Shown here: piece after piece, positions 1-12,168 of the stretch
Layout: every line of letters starts with the position of its first letter
Numbering within the stretch: position 1 is the first letter of the stretch
From: Gnetum montanum
Taxonomy: Eukaryota; Streptophyta; Gnetopsida; Gnetales; Gnetaceae
Length of the DNA stretch: 51,609 nucleotides
Assembly: GCA_015680685.1 (NCBI GenBank)
Contig: MNCI01022262.1
Location: forward strand, 1 to 51,609
Reading direction: 5' to 3'
The notes under the pieces: generated by a model
What the model was told of the DNA's origin: nothing
Databases searched by the model: none
The model's input: the letters and a program-made list of their open reading frames with translations, nothing else
Made by a program: the position numbers and the translations under genes

Positions 1-700
1 GAACCTTTTGGATCATCTTTACACCTTCTAAACTATCCATTAGATCAATTTTTTCAATCAAATTATGAAAAAATTTCAAATTTTTCAATGACAATATCAT
101 AGATACAATATCACTCTTTTAAAAATCTATATATATGTGCATACTGTTAGAATTCTTTTAATTTCCATCATTTCATGCAAGGGGAGTTCATGATGCTTTC
201 CTATCTAAGAATCTTCAAAGGCCCATATCTTCCTCACTACATACTCAATTTGAGCCATTCTTGATTCCTTTTGCGCATGAAGTGATTATCATAGTTATGA
301 GGAGGAGCATTGCATGTAGTTTTTGCAAATTACATAAAAATATTTCTAATACCTAGAAGAACAATTAAGAGTGAGAACCATAAGAAATAATAACATTTTT
401 ATCTAACACAAGACAACAAAATTAATATTTCTTTTCAATTAATTATTCAAATACATTTTAAATAATAAATCAAAAATAGTTACTGATTGTGAAGCTAAAA
501 TTGTTTTCAATTAATTAATAAATTATTTAGTCAAGGTTTTTTTGAATAAGGATTTTTTCTAAGTTAACAGAATTTTTAAACCTTGCAATCTAAATTAAAA
601 ATGAAATTGATTATATTTAATACATTTGATCAAAACCCAAAATTTTATAAAGTGTTATGAATCAATTGTATTTTTTCATGAATTTTTGGATAATCTTGGA
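1..700. other. AT-rich stretch, no gene seen
   Basis: I see no sustained reading frame, tRNA-like box or structured repeat here. The sequence is AT-rich with A/T runs, like the decayed non-coding parts of transposable elements elsewhere in the window. Confidence 0.5.
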
Positions 701-714
701 TTTTCTTATCATTG

Positions 715-1500
715 CAAATTGCACCAAAAAGGATACCCAAGGGTTGGAGGACCATCATAACTAAGGGGAAAAAGGCCTAGAGGAAGAGGAAGAGGACATG
801 ACATAGAAAAAATCCTCCTGTGGAGCAAGAAGCATAATCATATTTTGTTCATCAACCCACAATTGTAATAGGGTAATCTCCATAGTTGGAAGTTGATGCA
901 TTTCTAGCTCTAGAACAAGGATAACACCTCACACTCTCTAATGAGTATTTATAGGCTACCAAGGTAAGTTTATCATCTCCACTATGGTAATATAACTTAA
1001 TTTTGGGCCATTCCTTGAGTTTGCACATGCATAGATTCATGAACATCTTTAAACCTCACCACTTTGGATAACCATTTTAAGTAATAGTGAATGATATTTT
1101 GGGTAAGTTCATCAATTTTAACAAAAAAATGTAAGATTAAGCAACTATGAAGATTAAGGAAGTTATAGTGCCATATTCTATTGAAACAATTGCAATGACA
1201 ATAAACATACCAAATGTTAAACATTGCTCAAATATCCATAGGGTCCAACACATATGCAATAAATTCATGGTTGTAGAGGGCATATGGAACTATAGATCTT
1301 GGAACATACTATATTGCCAAACTAAGAGACTTAACAAAATTTCCACCTATGCTACTAGAGGGAGTTCTATCTTAATGGGGAAATTCCAAGCCAACATAGC
1401 TCATTTGTTATTTTTAGAAATACTAAGAAGATTTAAAGAAAACAAGACAATGAAATCCATTCTTCCATATCCTTAACTTATTAGGAAATTGTGTAGATAA
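715..1500 (+). pseudogene. Decayed retroelement-like coding remnant
   Basis: The plus strand reads as a broken protein. It starts with a basic Lys/Arg/Gly-rich stretch near 740-800 and ends in an open segment at 1147-1476 (109 codons). That segment includes NVKHCSNIHRVQHICNKFMV and, further on, ATRGSSILMGKFQANIAHLL. Upstream stops are mostly TAG where Gln is plausible. I cannot name the family. It could be the N-terminal part of the coiled-coil product that follows, or a gymnosperm-type gag-like protein. Frameshifts and stops exclude a working gene. No start codon is asserted. Confidence 0.35.
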
Positions 1501-2279
1501 GCAAAAATTTTGAACTTACCAATGATGTTCTCTAGAAATCCCAAAATGCTTCATATGTAGAAATCTCTAAGCCAATGATACCTAAGAAGAATCAAGTAGA
1601 GAAACTAGCAGGCACTAAGGTTGTAGTAGGATCAAAACCAACAGTAAACATTCCATCATAGGAATAGAAGAATTAGAAGGTAGTGGATCAACCCTAGCTA
1701 CAAAATGAATAGGAGTGAGTGCTCCACCAACACAACTAGAATATAGATCTTCCATAAGTTATTTGTAGTGAATTGTTAAAATAATTAGTTAGGGTAGTAG
1801 GGAATTCTCAAGCATGTATAAAGTGAGGGATAATCTAAGGAGATCTATAATATCCATAGGATCCACCAATGATCAAATATCTTTGTAGATAAGAGAAAAT
1901 GATGATTGGACACAACAAATTTTTGAAAATGCTACATCATTCTAAGTGATGCTAGAAACTAGAGAAGAAGCCACTATAGTTATGATGTAACACCAACATG
2001 CAGTAACAGCTACACAAGGAATAACCAATTAGATAAAGGAGTTATTTAATGTTTCTATTGTATCACTGACAAACATTTCTAGAGTCAAAGATGTAAAGAC
2101 ATTAGCTAGAACATTAAGAAAAGAAATGATATTTCCTACTAAACATGAAGAAGCATGAGAGAGACTACTATAGATAATATATGTTATGCAGAATATTTTT
2201 AGTATTCCCAATGCTATCACTATAGAACAGTAAGAATTAATATAAAAAAAAAGGAAATCTAGGCTTGAAAGAAACTAGG

Positions 2280-3260
2280 ATGCAACACACAGAAGGTGAA
2301 GTACAAAGGATCTAAGAAGAACTAGTTGCATTAAGAACTAAAAGACAAGATCATACATGACACATTACACTAAACCAGTTGGCATAATTTGGAAATGAAC
2401 AAATTGATCAACTAATGGTTAAGCAAAAATAGATGGAGATGGAAAAAGAAAAGGTACCATGAAATGCTTTAGTATTAGAGGCTCAGATGTATTCCCATGT
2501 CAAGGTTATCACTACATTGGAAGAAGAGAATAAAAGAATTGCTACAGAAAATGTAAGACTAACAAACATTGAGAAGAAAAAGAACATACTTGAGAAAAGT
2601 ATACATTAATTGAGAGAGCAGTTTGCTAGTGTCAACCTTGACATAAGAAAATTATCTTCTAAAAACAAAACCCTTTTAATGGAAGGAGTACATGTGGTTA
2701 AACAAAAGTCAATTGTTGAAATCAATGTGTGGTAGGATAAGGCCAAGAAAAATGAAAGGCTTAAGGAATATTAGATCAAGTGGGAATGTACAAGAAAATT
2801 AATGAGAAGGAGATCTAGATGGCCAAGCTTAAAATTACTTCCATCACACAATAGACACCTGATTGGAAACCCATCCTGCATAGTCTTGCCCTTGTCCACC
2901 AAGTTGAGTTAAAGAACAAAGACCTGTAGATAGAATACTTGATAGAATACAAGGGATTAGCAAATTTACACTATGCTAACTTAGCCATGTTATTAGTAGG
3001 AAGGTCAAAAATAGAATTAGAGAAGCAAGTGGCTACAGTATATTTTATGTATAAAAATAAGTTTGCAAATAAAAAAGATGCACAGTAGAAGCTTCACATC
3101 ACAAATTCTAAATTTCAAGTAGTCAAATCTAGCTACCAAGACCAAAAAGATATTACAAAAAATCTAGTTAGAAGAATGATTGATGATCAAGAATTATTGA
3201 ATTTATCTAGATCCTTTGAGGTAAATGAACATAATTTGTAGCATGGTACATCAAGGCCTA
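2280..3260 (+). pseudogene. Decayed coiled-coil protein remnant
   Basis: One plus-strand frame, read through TAG stops, is rich in Lys, Glu, Gln and Leu. Segments such as TLEEENKRIATENVRLTNIE and LREQFASVNLDIRKLSSKNK have coiled-coil spacing. The stops sit where CAG is expected, which fits CHG deamination of a once open frame. It may continue the remnant at 715-1500. The position just before a possible LTR would fit an accessory open reading frame of a retroelement, but I recognise no retroviral domain. The function is unknown. Confidence 0.4.
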
Positions 3261-3264
3261 AAAA

Positions 3265-4730
3265 ATGTTCCCATAGCTATTAAGTCCCTCAAAAGTGCCG
3301 ACACCTGCAAACATTGATGAATTTGCATGAACAATGCATGATGAGTCATCTAGTTGTATTTTTTAGGATAATTATAAGCCCTGGCTTTAGGATGTATCTC
3401 ATGCACCTAGTGTTTATGGTTTTCACACGCATGGTTAAGGTTTCTATGTCCTAGGTATATATGCTTGTCTTCAATTCCTACTTGTAGGTTTAAAGCTTAT
3501 TTTGGGCTTCTCAAGATGTTTCTAGCCTTATTTAGAGATCTTGGGAATGCTTTGACCTATTCCTAGACTTCTAATCATTAATTTGTAAACTTGAGTGCAA
3601 CATATGATTGTAGGGATATACTAGCTTTTTTGTGCTAATGCACGTCCTACATCAACATAGGGATATTGACACAATCTTCTTGATGCCCTAGTTTGGGTAC
3701 TTTATCTCTCCTACCACCTTAGGTGTGTTCTTAATTATTCAAGCTACACTAATAGACCTCTATTAATGCTATGGTTCTAGCAAGCCCCTACCATTATGTT
3801 GTAAAAACTATAAATACCTAAGATGATCTCCATGCAAAACGAAGTTAGTTCCAAGAATTTTATTTTGGGATTTTGATATTTGATTTCATGTGAAGAGCTC
3901 TTTATCCCTTGGGTAAGTGATTTCCTTCCTATTTTGTATGTGTTTTAAATCTTTTCTTTCACAAGTATAGTTAGACTCTATTAGAGTACTATCGTACTTA
4001 CGTAGCTCAAAACCATTTGGTTGATACAGAGTCCAGTGGTTATGTAGTGAATAAAGCTTATGATATTTTCTTAGTTTTGAACTATTAATGCCCTAAACAT
4101 TAAAATATCAAAAATATTATAAAACATTAAAATCATAAAAATATTTATTTCCTCATTTTCATAAGATGCAATGATTCAACATTACTAAAGGAAGTTAGAA
4201 TTGTATGGCATAGTGTTGGACTATTCAGGTTATGACTAAGAGCCATTTTATTGCATCTTGTGTTTGTTTGTGTGTTGAAATTATCCCTTGAGGGATTGTA
4301 ATATGAGCATTAACCCTATCCCCAAGTGAGATTGCAATGTGTGTGTGTGTTTATTATTGTTATTTGTTTCTCATAACGATAAAATCTATAAAAATCATAA
4401 AACATAAAATTATAAATATTTTATCAACCTTACACCATGGCAACACATGTTCCCACTTGTATCATATGTATTATAATATCTTTTATATTTATTGAATGCA
4501 ACAATATACATGAGTATTCTTGGAAATCCATTTAGCATGAATCTGAAAGCTTATGACTCAATTGCACTACAATTTGTATGATATATCCTATTGATCTAAA
4601 GATAGTGGGACACATATTATTGGCACTATTACCATGGAGAGTGTTGATTAATTATTTAAAAATACTTATACATTCTTAATTTTAACTTCTATTCAAATCC
4701 AATGTTCGTTTTAGTTTTATATATGTAGGT
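3265..4730 (+). repeat. Possible LTR with TATA box and poly(A) signal
   Basis: This non-coding stretch lies between two decayed coding remnants. It holds CTATAAATA at 3808-3816, the same nine bases as in the well-supported LTRs near 34, 49 and 51 kb, and AATAAA at 4050-4055. The spacing of about 240 bp would suit a TATA box, an R region and a polyadenylation site. I could not find matching termini, a second copy or a primer binding site, so the LTR call is tentative. Confidence 0.3.
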
Positions 4731-4799
4731 TGTTATGAACGTGAATGAAATGATAATAATGCTAAGAGCCTACATAAGGCCTTTGGTGATACACAAAAA

Positions 4800-6850
4800 A
4801 GAAAAAGAACCTTTGTTTCTTTGAACAATTAAAGGATAAGACCCTTTTACTAGTTGTGTTGGCTTATCATCAAGATAAGCAAGGAAGATGGAGAGATGTT
4901 CATGGCCAATTCTCTAGGGACTCGATTGTGGTTGTACTAAATGATCTTATTGATGCATTGATAAATATGAGGTTAGGTAATGAACACATAGTGTACAAGG
5001 GTCATGAGCTTATGTTCAATGATTATGAGCCTTTGTACATGCAAGATCTCCAGGATAAGTGGTAGAAGAAAATACTAGCAACAACTTTTCATCTAATCAT
5101 TTAGATGGGAAGAAAGAGGCTAACGCAAATAAGAAAGGTAAGGGCTAGCCTAAAACCAAGGTTCATAGTTGGATAACTTCATGCTAAGTGTAGTTCAACA
5201 TGATGATCTCCTTTGTAGGTTCTAGCACTTGCATTTATGTGGACCTACTAGTGGTAATGATGATTCTCCTTTGTTAGAGTAGTGTGATTAATATGAGTTG
5301 ATAGAAACTATATACATTATAGGGTAGCATGTTCAAGATAGTAGAATCAAATCAATTTATATGATTGATGTACCAACATATAAATGGTATACCAATGATG
5401 ATTTCCAACATCATGTACAAGTCTTTGATCATACTTGCTATCATTAAGGAATCGTAATTTTGGTAGAAGTTGTAGTTGTTTCCCCATACTTTTACCAAAC
5501 ATGCAAAGACTTGGTGTAAATATTTTCCTCTTAAATTAATTGATAGATGTGTAGAAATGATCAAGATATTATACCCAAAATTTCAAGCCTATGCTCAAAT
5601 CTCAAACATCTAGAAGAAGATTAGATGGAGGTAAGGACCCTATAAGCCTCTTGACATTACCATGAAGAGGTACATGAAAAATGCTCACCACTATCCAAAT
5701 CATGATTTTAGCCAATGAGAATAATTAATACATATTGTAGAAGGACTAAGGTAAGAAACGAGAGAGCACATGAACATGTATGCAATGGGTGAAATGTATA
5801 AAAAGCTATGACCAAAATTAAAGTACTTTTAAATACCATTTCTAGCATAGAAGATAAATGGTTAAAGAGATATCAACCTAGAAGCATAATAGCTATCCAT
5901 CACATAGCCAAGAGGTTAAAAATATTGAATACATTGTAAAAATTCCTATTGTAGTTGAGGCTTTTGCACAAGATTAGATCATAATAAATAAATACTTGAT
6001 AGACTTAGACCATCATGTGGATTGATTTTAGGATGTGATGGATGAGAATATAATCCAAACTCTCAAGGACATTAAGGGTAGCATGGTTGAATTTGTAACT
6101 AAGGCAATTGTGCCACATGAATAAAGAAAGAAATATGATAGAAATAATAAAGGAAAGATCTCTTACTTTAAGAGAATCCAAGAAAATTTGAATGAGGCTT
6201 TCTCATTCTTCTTGGATGATAAGGATCACTATGAATATTACACAAACTCTTATGATTCTTAGTGTTGCCTAGTCATGGCTAACATTATTGGTGAGATGGA
6301 GTGATCTAGGGTACATTTGAATTCTAGATTCATCATAAGGTGAATGAGTAGAAATCCATACCTTGATCATGCATACTATCCTAGTGATCCTTATCTGTAG
6401 CCCATGTAGCAGAATAAATAGTGGAAAACTTCAAATCCTTGGGGTTCTAATTCATCATATATTCCTATTCCAATGCAATAATAGATGCCACCTCCACCTA
6501 ATCCTTACTTCTATTATTTATAGGTAGGTACTTATCAAACCCTAATGATGATACCTCAACACTACCTACTTGTTTTATGTAATCCTACCAAACAAACTTC
6601 CCAACCATAGTAGTAGCAACCTCTACTTCCTAATCCCATGCAAGCTAGGATACCCAATTAACTACAATCAAGGTATATTAATTCTTGTAATGTTGCCTAT
6701 GGTATTCCTACTTGTATCTATGAATTTAGGTAATATTACCAAAAATCTATTGATTTGATGGTTCCTTCTACCTTGACAGTTTTTACAATCAATTATGTAA
6801 AATAGTTTAGTCACACTTAAAACATGATTCCTTAAAAGTCTAAATGACAT
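4800..6850 (+). pseudogene. Decayed gag-like coding remnant
   Basis: An open segment (4856-5065, 69 codons) begins a long plus-strand remnant with many TAG stops. Around 6120-6700 it becomes rich in Pro, Gln, Tyr and Asn (for example NPWGSNSSYIPIPMQ and PPPPNPYFYYL), like the flexible Pro/Gln-rich part of a retrotransposon gag. I see no CCHC knuckle, protease, reverse transcriptase or integrase motif. It follows the possible LTR at 3265-4730, as an element's first gene would. The gag call rests on composition and position only. Confidence 0.35.
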
Positions 6851-8130
6851 TCATTTTTGCATTTTTTTTATTATAGGCATGCTACGAGAAATAAACTATT
6901 GTAAAACTTGAATTAGATAATTAAACTAGGGCCAAGAATACACCATGCAATACTGAAGATAAATTGATCAATTTAATAAAATTCATTAAATTTAGACCCA
7001 ATTCTTCAAAATTAAGACCAATGCTTTGTACTAATAGAAATTGCAAAATAAAAATTTTAAAATTTACATAAGGTAGAGAACATAGAAACAATCCTTTCTA
7101 GCCTCTAGAGAGGTCAACAAAGATTGAGTGAAGAGGTAGTGGTAGAAACATACCTTTCACACAACTAGTAGTTATGTGAAGTTCACAAGAGTGAAGTTTG
7201 CAATAGCAATGGTACAAAAAAGCATGACTAAGAATTTTGAATTTGAGTAAAAAGCAACACAAGTAATGGTGGATAATGAGAATTTTAAAGTGGATCACAT
7301 TTTTCTTTATTTTTGTTTTTCTTAATCAACAAGTAAATTATAACTTTAGCTCATAACTTGAAACCTCGATCTTTTTCTCCTCAAGAGATTCATCAAACTA
7401 GCATGTAGTTAAATATCATATAATATTTGCATTAATGATTCTTAGCTCTATCTTTCTAAACATTGAGCTTCAAATAAAGGATGATTGAGAAATGTTCTTT
7501 ACTAAAATTGGGATACATTGTGTAGTCTCAAATTATTGTAAAAGAGATTAAATAGATAATAAAATGTCAGTCTATACCTAGGGCATCAATGGAGGAAATA
7601 AGATATTATAATAACATTATTTTTATTTTTATTAAATTTATTTATACATAATGTTCTTAGGTATAAATTTATACCATGTTATAATCCCATGTTCCATGTT
7701 ACAACTCAAAATAATTATAATCTAGGTTCACCACATGGTAAAATATGAAATAATTATAATCTAGGTACACAACATGGTATATAGTTCAATTATAACTATT
7801 ATAACTTGGTAATTCCCTCTAAAATGAAATCCATAACTTGGAGGTTTCAAATCAAGAGTCTTATCATTAGGCTTACACCTCATAACATGGAGGCTTATAT
7901 ATACATAGTTTACTTAAATAAGGGAACACATGTCCATGATATTTTCATAAGGACAAGGGTTGGTATTTTTTTTTTAATGTAAGGTCATAGTAGTTATGGC
8001 ATGTACCTAATGTAACTAATATGACATTTCAAGTTTAAATTTACATTTTCATTCTCCCTCAAACCGAATATCCTAATTTGTTAGTTATATAAACAATTCT
8101 TTATTTTTTTTTGAGCTCCAACATCCTTCC
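6850..8130. other. AT-rich, no gene; short 45-50 bp duplication
   Basis: I see no coding remnant. At about 7700-7790 a segment containing AATAATTATAATCTAGGT and ACATGGTA occurs twice in direct repeat. A SINE-like relic is listed separately near 7.8 kb. Confidence 0.4.
7800..7885 (-). repeat. tRNA-derived SINE-like relic (copy 1)
   Basis: Read on the minus strand, GGTGTAAGCCTAATGATAAG resembles a pol III A-box region, and GGATTTCATTTTAGA about 40 bases later looks like a mutated B box (GGTTCRANNCC). The spacing and order match better copies at 16955-17112 and 41655-41808. It is heavily decayed. Confidence 0.35.
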
Positions 8131-8590
8131 CATATTTAATGCATGCTAGATGATTTGGATGTCAAGTGTCTAACACAAAGTTAACCCATCTCATCCTTGA
8201 AACAATCCAAGGGATGATGTGGTTAACCCACATGTGGTTGGATAACATGATGTACATATTTAATGCATGCTAGTTGGTTCAAATATCAAGCATCCAACAC
8301 AAAGTTGACCTATGTCATCCTTTGGATAACCTAAGTTATCATGTGGTCATCCCTATGTGTCTAGACAACATGAAGTACATATTTTATGCATGATAGTGGG
8401 TTGGAATAATAACTAACCTTTCTCTATTTTGATTTTGAAGAAACCCTAGATTCTTCAAACTATTCTTGCATGCATTAGAGTAGGTGAGATTTTAAAATAC
8501 ATTTCAAATCATTCCATCATTTTAATAGGACAAGGCATCATTTAATTCATGCTATGAGGTTTGAACAATATGAAGTACAAATGTAATGCA
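8131..8590. repeat. ~124 bp tandem repeat, about 3-4 copies
   Basis: The segment beginning TTTAATGCATGCTAG recurs at about 8135, 8259 and 8382, with a weaker copy near 8570. The period is about 124 bp. Units share AACACAAAGTT and an ACATGATGTACATA-like end. They are clearly diverged. No reading frame spans the period, so this looks like non-coding repeat. Confidence 0.6.
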
Positions 8591-9111
8591 TGCTACTAGG
8601 TTTGTGTATCAAGTAACCTCTTCATAGTATCATCTTGTCTATGACTAGGTAGACTGAAGACATGTTTAATAGCCAATATTAAATGCTAGGTTTTCCAACA
8701 CCACTCTTGCATACTAGTCGGTTGGGATATTAAGTATCCTCTTCACATGTTTAATAGCCAACATTAAATCCTAGATTCTCGAAAACAATGCTTGCATGCA
8801 TAAGAGTAGATGGGCTTTAAAATTTGATGTACACATTTAAATTATATCTATATATAATTTATGAATGTTTAATAATGAGGAATATCTTGAAAAAAATTAT
8901 TTAAAACCATTATATGTACACAACCTTCATACATAAATAATATATGAGAACAAAGTAAAGAATATAAATGAATAATAATCTATACATAATCCCACATTAA
9001 AGATATGATGACAATGAAAAGAATATAAATGAATGACTTCTATACATTGATAAATTGAATGAGAAATTGTTTGGTTAATAACCATCTAAATATGAATCAT
9101 GATTTGAAGTG

Positions 9112-9193
9112 GACTTTGATGGGGATTGAGCCACAATAATTAATAGAGAGATTAAGCTCTAGTAATTGGTGTTACTTAGTCCCCATCAAAGTC
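9112..9193. repeat. Foldback copy 1 (14 bp perfect stem)
   Basis: GACTTTGATGGGGA at 9112-9125 is the exact reverse complement of TCCCCATCAAAGTC at 9180-9193. The 54 bp loop contains a second, weaker inverted pair (TTAATAGAGAGATTAAGCTC..TAGTAATT). Confidence 0.75.
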
Positions 9194-9722
9194 TATCTAG
9201 ACTTTGTAGATATAGTAATGGAGACCAAATAAACCAAGACCTCATTTCATTCATTGTTCCATGATCTCTAGTAACATGGATACACCATGCTCCTCATGCT
9301 TTAACTAATCCAAACTCACTATGTATCTAAGAGTATGCATCAATAGAAGTGTATAAGATAGAAATAATTCCATAACCCATCATCCAAGTCTAATTTTATT
9401 TATCATAGTTTACATATTTTAATTATATTAATTTTTGAAACATACATTTAAAATATATTAATATACCATTCATGAATCTTTAACAATGAGGAATATGTTG
9501 AAAAAAATTATTTAAAATCATTATATGTACATAATCTTCATACATATATAATAGGTATGAATAATGTAGAGAATATAAATGAATAACAACGTATGCATAA
9601 TTCCACATTGAAGAGGCAATGAGAATGTAAAGAATATAAATGAATGACTTCTTTGAAGTAATAAATTGAATGAGAACTTGTTTTATTAAGAACCATCTAA
9701 CTATGAACCATGATTTAAAGTG

Positions 9723-9801
9723 GACTTTAGTGGTGACTAAGCCACACTAATTACTAGAAAGGTCAAGCTCTAGTAATTGGTGTTACTCATCATCGAAGGC
9801 T
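9723..9801. repeat. Foldback copy 2 (decayed outer stem)
   Basis: It holds the position of copy 1, with GACTTTAGTGGTGA against TCATCATCGAAGGC. The outer stem is partly lost. The inner pair ATTACTAGA..CTCTAGTAATT is better kept. Confidence 0.55.
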
Positions 9802-10106
9802 TTACCAAATCTGTAGACATAGTGATGAAGCACAATCAAACCAAGATATCATTTTATAAAATAGGCATAATTCAAATCCACTATGTTTTTATGACTATGT
9901 CTGACTAGAAGTGAATATGATAATTCAAACCCATTGTGTCTATGACTATGTGTGAATAGAAGTGAATCTAATAGGAATTATTCCATAACATAGGTATAAT
10001 TCTACAAAGAAAGGGCCATGACAAAGTGAAGAATATACATGAATGAATTTTCTGCATTGATGAATTGAATAAGAACTATCTAACTATGGATCATGATTTG
10101 TCATAC

Positions 10107-10184
10107 ATTTTGATGGTGATTTAGCCAAACTAATTACTATAGCTTAAGCTCTAGTAATTATTGTCCCTCAATCTCCATCAAAAT
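10107..10184. repeat. Foldback copy 3 with inner palindrome
   Basis: The outer arms ATTTTGATGGTGATT (10107-10121) and AATCTCCATCAAAAT (10170-10184) pair with one mismatch. Inside, 10131-10160 is a 30 bp near-palindrome centred on AGCTTAAGCT, with two opposed mismatched positions. Confidence 0.75.
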
Positions 10185-10456
10185 TTGACCCAACTTTGTA
10201 GACATAGTAATGGAGAACAACCAAATCAAGATCTTATTTTTTACCATTGAAAAATAATTTATAGTAAGATGGAAACACAATTCCCATAACCCATCTTAAA
10301 TATAATAGAAATAATTCCATAATGTAGGCATAATTCCACATTGAAAGGGCTAGGACAAAGTAAAGAATATAAATGAATGAATTTCTTATATTGATAAACT
10401 AAATTAAAACTTGTTTGTTTAAGAACCATCTAACTATAGATCATGATTTGTGGTGG

Positions 10457-10534
10457 ATTTCAATGGTGATTCAACCATACAAGTTACTAAAGCTTAAGCT
10501 CCAGTAATTGTTATCACTCAATCACCATTGAAAT
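10457..10534. repeat. Foldback copy 4 (15 bp perfect stem)
   Basis: ATTTCAATGGTGATT (10457-10471) is the exact reverse complement of AATCACCATTGAAAT (10520-10534). Relative to copy 1 both arms have changed at matching positions, so pairing is preserved. Confidence 0.75.
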
Positions 10535-10639
10535 TTAGCCCAACTTTGTAGACATAGTAAGAGAGAATAGCCAAACCAAGCTCTCATTTTTTTACCATCA
10601 AAAAAATGATCTCTAGTAAGATGAAGACATAATGATCAT

Positions 10640-11660
10640 CTTTCATTACCTAAGTTTCATCTCATTTATCATATATTACATAGTTTTATTTAACTACTTT
10701 TTGAAACTCACATTTAAATTATACCTATATAAGATTCATGAATCTTTAAAAACAAAATAATTTTAAAATCATCATATGTAGACAACTTTTATACATAAAT
10801 CATAGCATAAGTATCTTTTATGTACACAACTTCTTTATATTATATGTACAAAACTTCAATAATTTTGATATTTTAACTAATAACATTCTTTGCACTTGAT
10901 ATTAGTAATCTTTGATACTTAACACACCTACCATTAACCACCTCAATAAATATTGAGTATTTTTCCACTAAAACACTGAGGAGGAAAACCATATATACCT
11001 AAAATTTAAAAGAGAGCATCATTACATTTTATAATAGATACACATAGCATTGTAGTATAACATATCTTGATAGTGTACATTGGTTTGCTTGAAGATAGTG
11101 ACGACAAGTAAAGAAAGCACATCTAGATATATTAGGTATTTTTCTAGTCCTTTTATTCACTTCATAAACCTTTCAATATCAAACACCATTAAAAAAAAAT
11201 CATTTTCTATATGATTAACTCATTCATTTCCTTTCAAATTTCTGCATTCTAGAATTCAGGAATTATAGAAGCATCAAGGGTTATGGTTATCTAAATATTC
11301 CATATTCTTAGCATACTTGAAAAAGATAAAAAGAAGTTCTAGTTATTGTAATCATTGATGAATCATTTTTTAGTAACGTTTTTTTGTTTGAAAGTAAATT
11401 ATCATTAGTTTTCCTTTCTTATTACAACTTCAATCCCTAGAACATTTGAACATACTATCTATATTTATTTTTCTTTTATATTTTTATATACATTCTTCTA
11501 AGTTTTTATTTGTTTGGTAAATTCATTGACTAAATGAATTTTCATTATATTTGCATGTATATTCTCCTACAATTATATCTATTTTGTTATTGCATAGTAT
11601 TCTAATTCTATTTTTACAAAGGTTCTTATCTATTCTCATAAAAAATAACATTAGCATAAA
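10640..11660. other. AT-rich, no gene seen
   Basis: There is no sustained reading frame or clear repeat here. It precedes the hairpin array at 11664 and could hold the outer end of that DNA element, but I could not identify a terminal inverted repeat. Confidence 0.4.
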
Positions 11661-11663
11661 ACT

Positions 11664-12167
11664 ATGAGATTGCTTAGGTGTGCAACGTATAAATAATAGT
11701 CTAAAATACAAGAGGTTTCTTGGACATGCAACCTATCAATATTTTACTAAAAACAAGAGGTTGCTTGGTCATGTAACCTATCGTGATTTCCTTAAAATAT
11801 AGGGGCTTTGTCATACATACGAACTATGAATATTAGTCTAAAATATAGGAGTTTTTTCAAACATGAAACATCTTAGAATTATTATAAAATAAATATGATT
11901 TTCTTAGATGTGCAACCTTTTAGGGTTATATTAGGAAATAGGAGGTTGCTTGGATGTGCAATCTCTCATGAGCTTTTTAAAATATTGGAGAATTTTTTAC
12001 CTATAACCTATGCATATTAGTGTAAAATATAGAAGGTTTCTTAGACATGCAACTTCTCACGATTGTTTTAACATAAAAAAGGTTGCTCAAAAGTGCAACC
12101 TCTCAAGATTGTTTTAAAATTAAGGTGGTTTTCTTAGATATGCAACCTATCAGGATTGTATTAATAA
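11664..12167. repeat. 45-46 bp hairpin tandem array, about 11 copies
   Basis: Units start near 11664, 11711, 11756, 11801, 11846, 11892, 11939, 11986, 12031, 12077 and 12122. Each consists of an A/G-rich lead, a short inverted repeat of the form AGGTTGC-N7-GCAACCT, a CTATCA..GATT segment and a TTAAAATA tail. Units differ at many positions, yet the GGTTGC/GCAACC arms and the period persist in most. The array ends just before the decayed transposase-like gene. Arrays of short palindromic units near transposon ends are known as subterminal transposase-binding regions in several DNA transposon families; that role here is inference. Confidence 0.8.
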
Positions 12168-12168
12168 A

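Larger units (their letters stand above)
8875..10640. repeat. Diverged multi-copy repeat block carrying foldbacks
   Basis: Four diverged copies of a module follow one another (foldbacks at 9.1, 9.7, 10.1 and 10.5 kb). Each has AAAGAATATAAATGAATGA, then an ACTTGTTT..AAGAACCATCTAACTATG region, a foldback, and CAACTTTGTAGACATAGTAA. The first two copies are longer, with an extra upstream part (TTGAAAAAAATTATTT). No coding capacity is seen. It could be the array-like body of an unknown element or a locally amplified satellite. Confidence 0.6.

Noticed and set aside
11664-12167. CRISPR-like array
   Set aside because: Units are contiguous, diverged 45-46 bp tandem repeats with no unique spacers, in a plant TE context.
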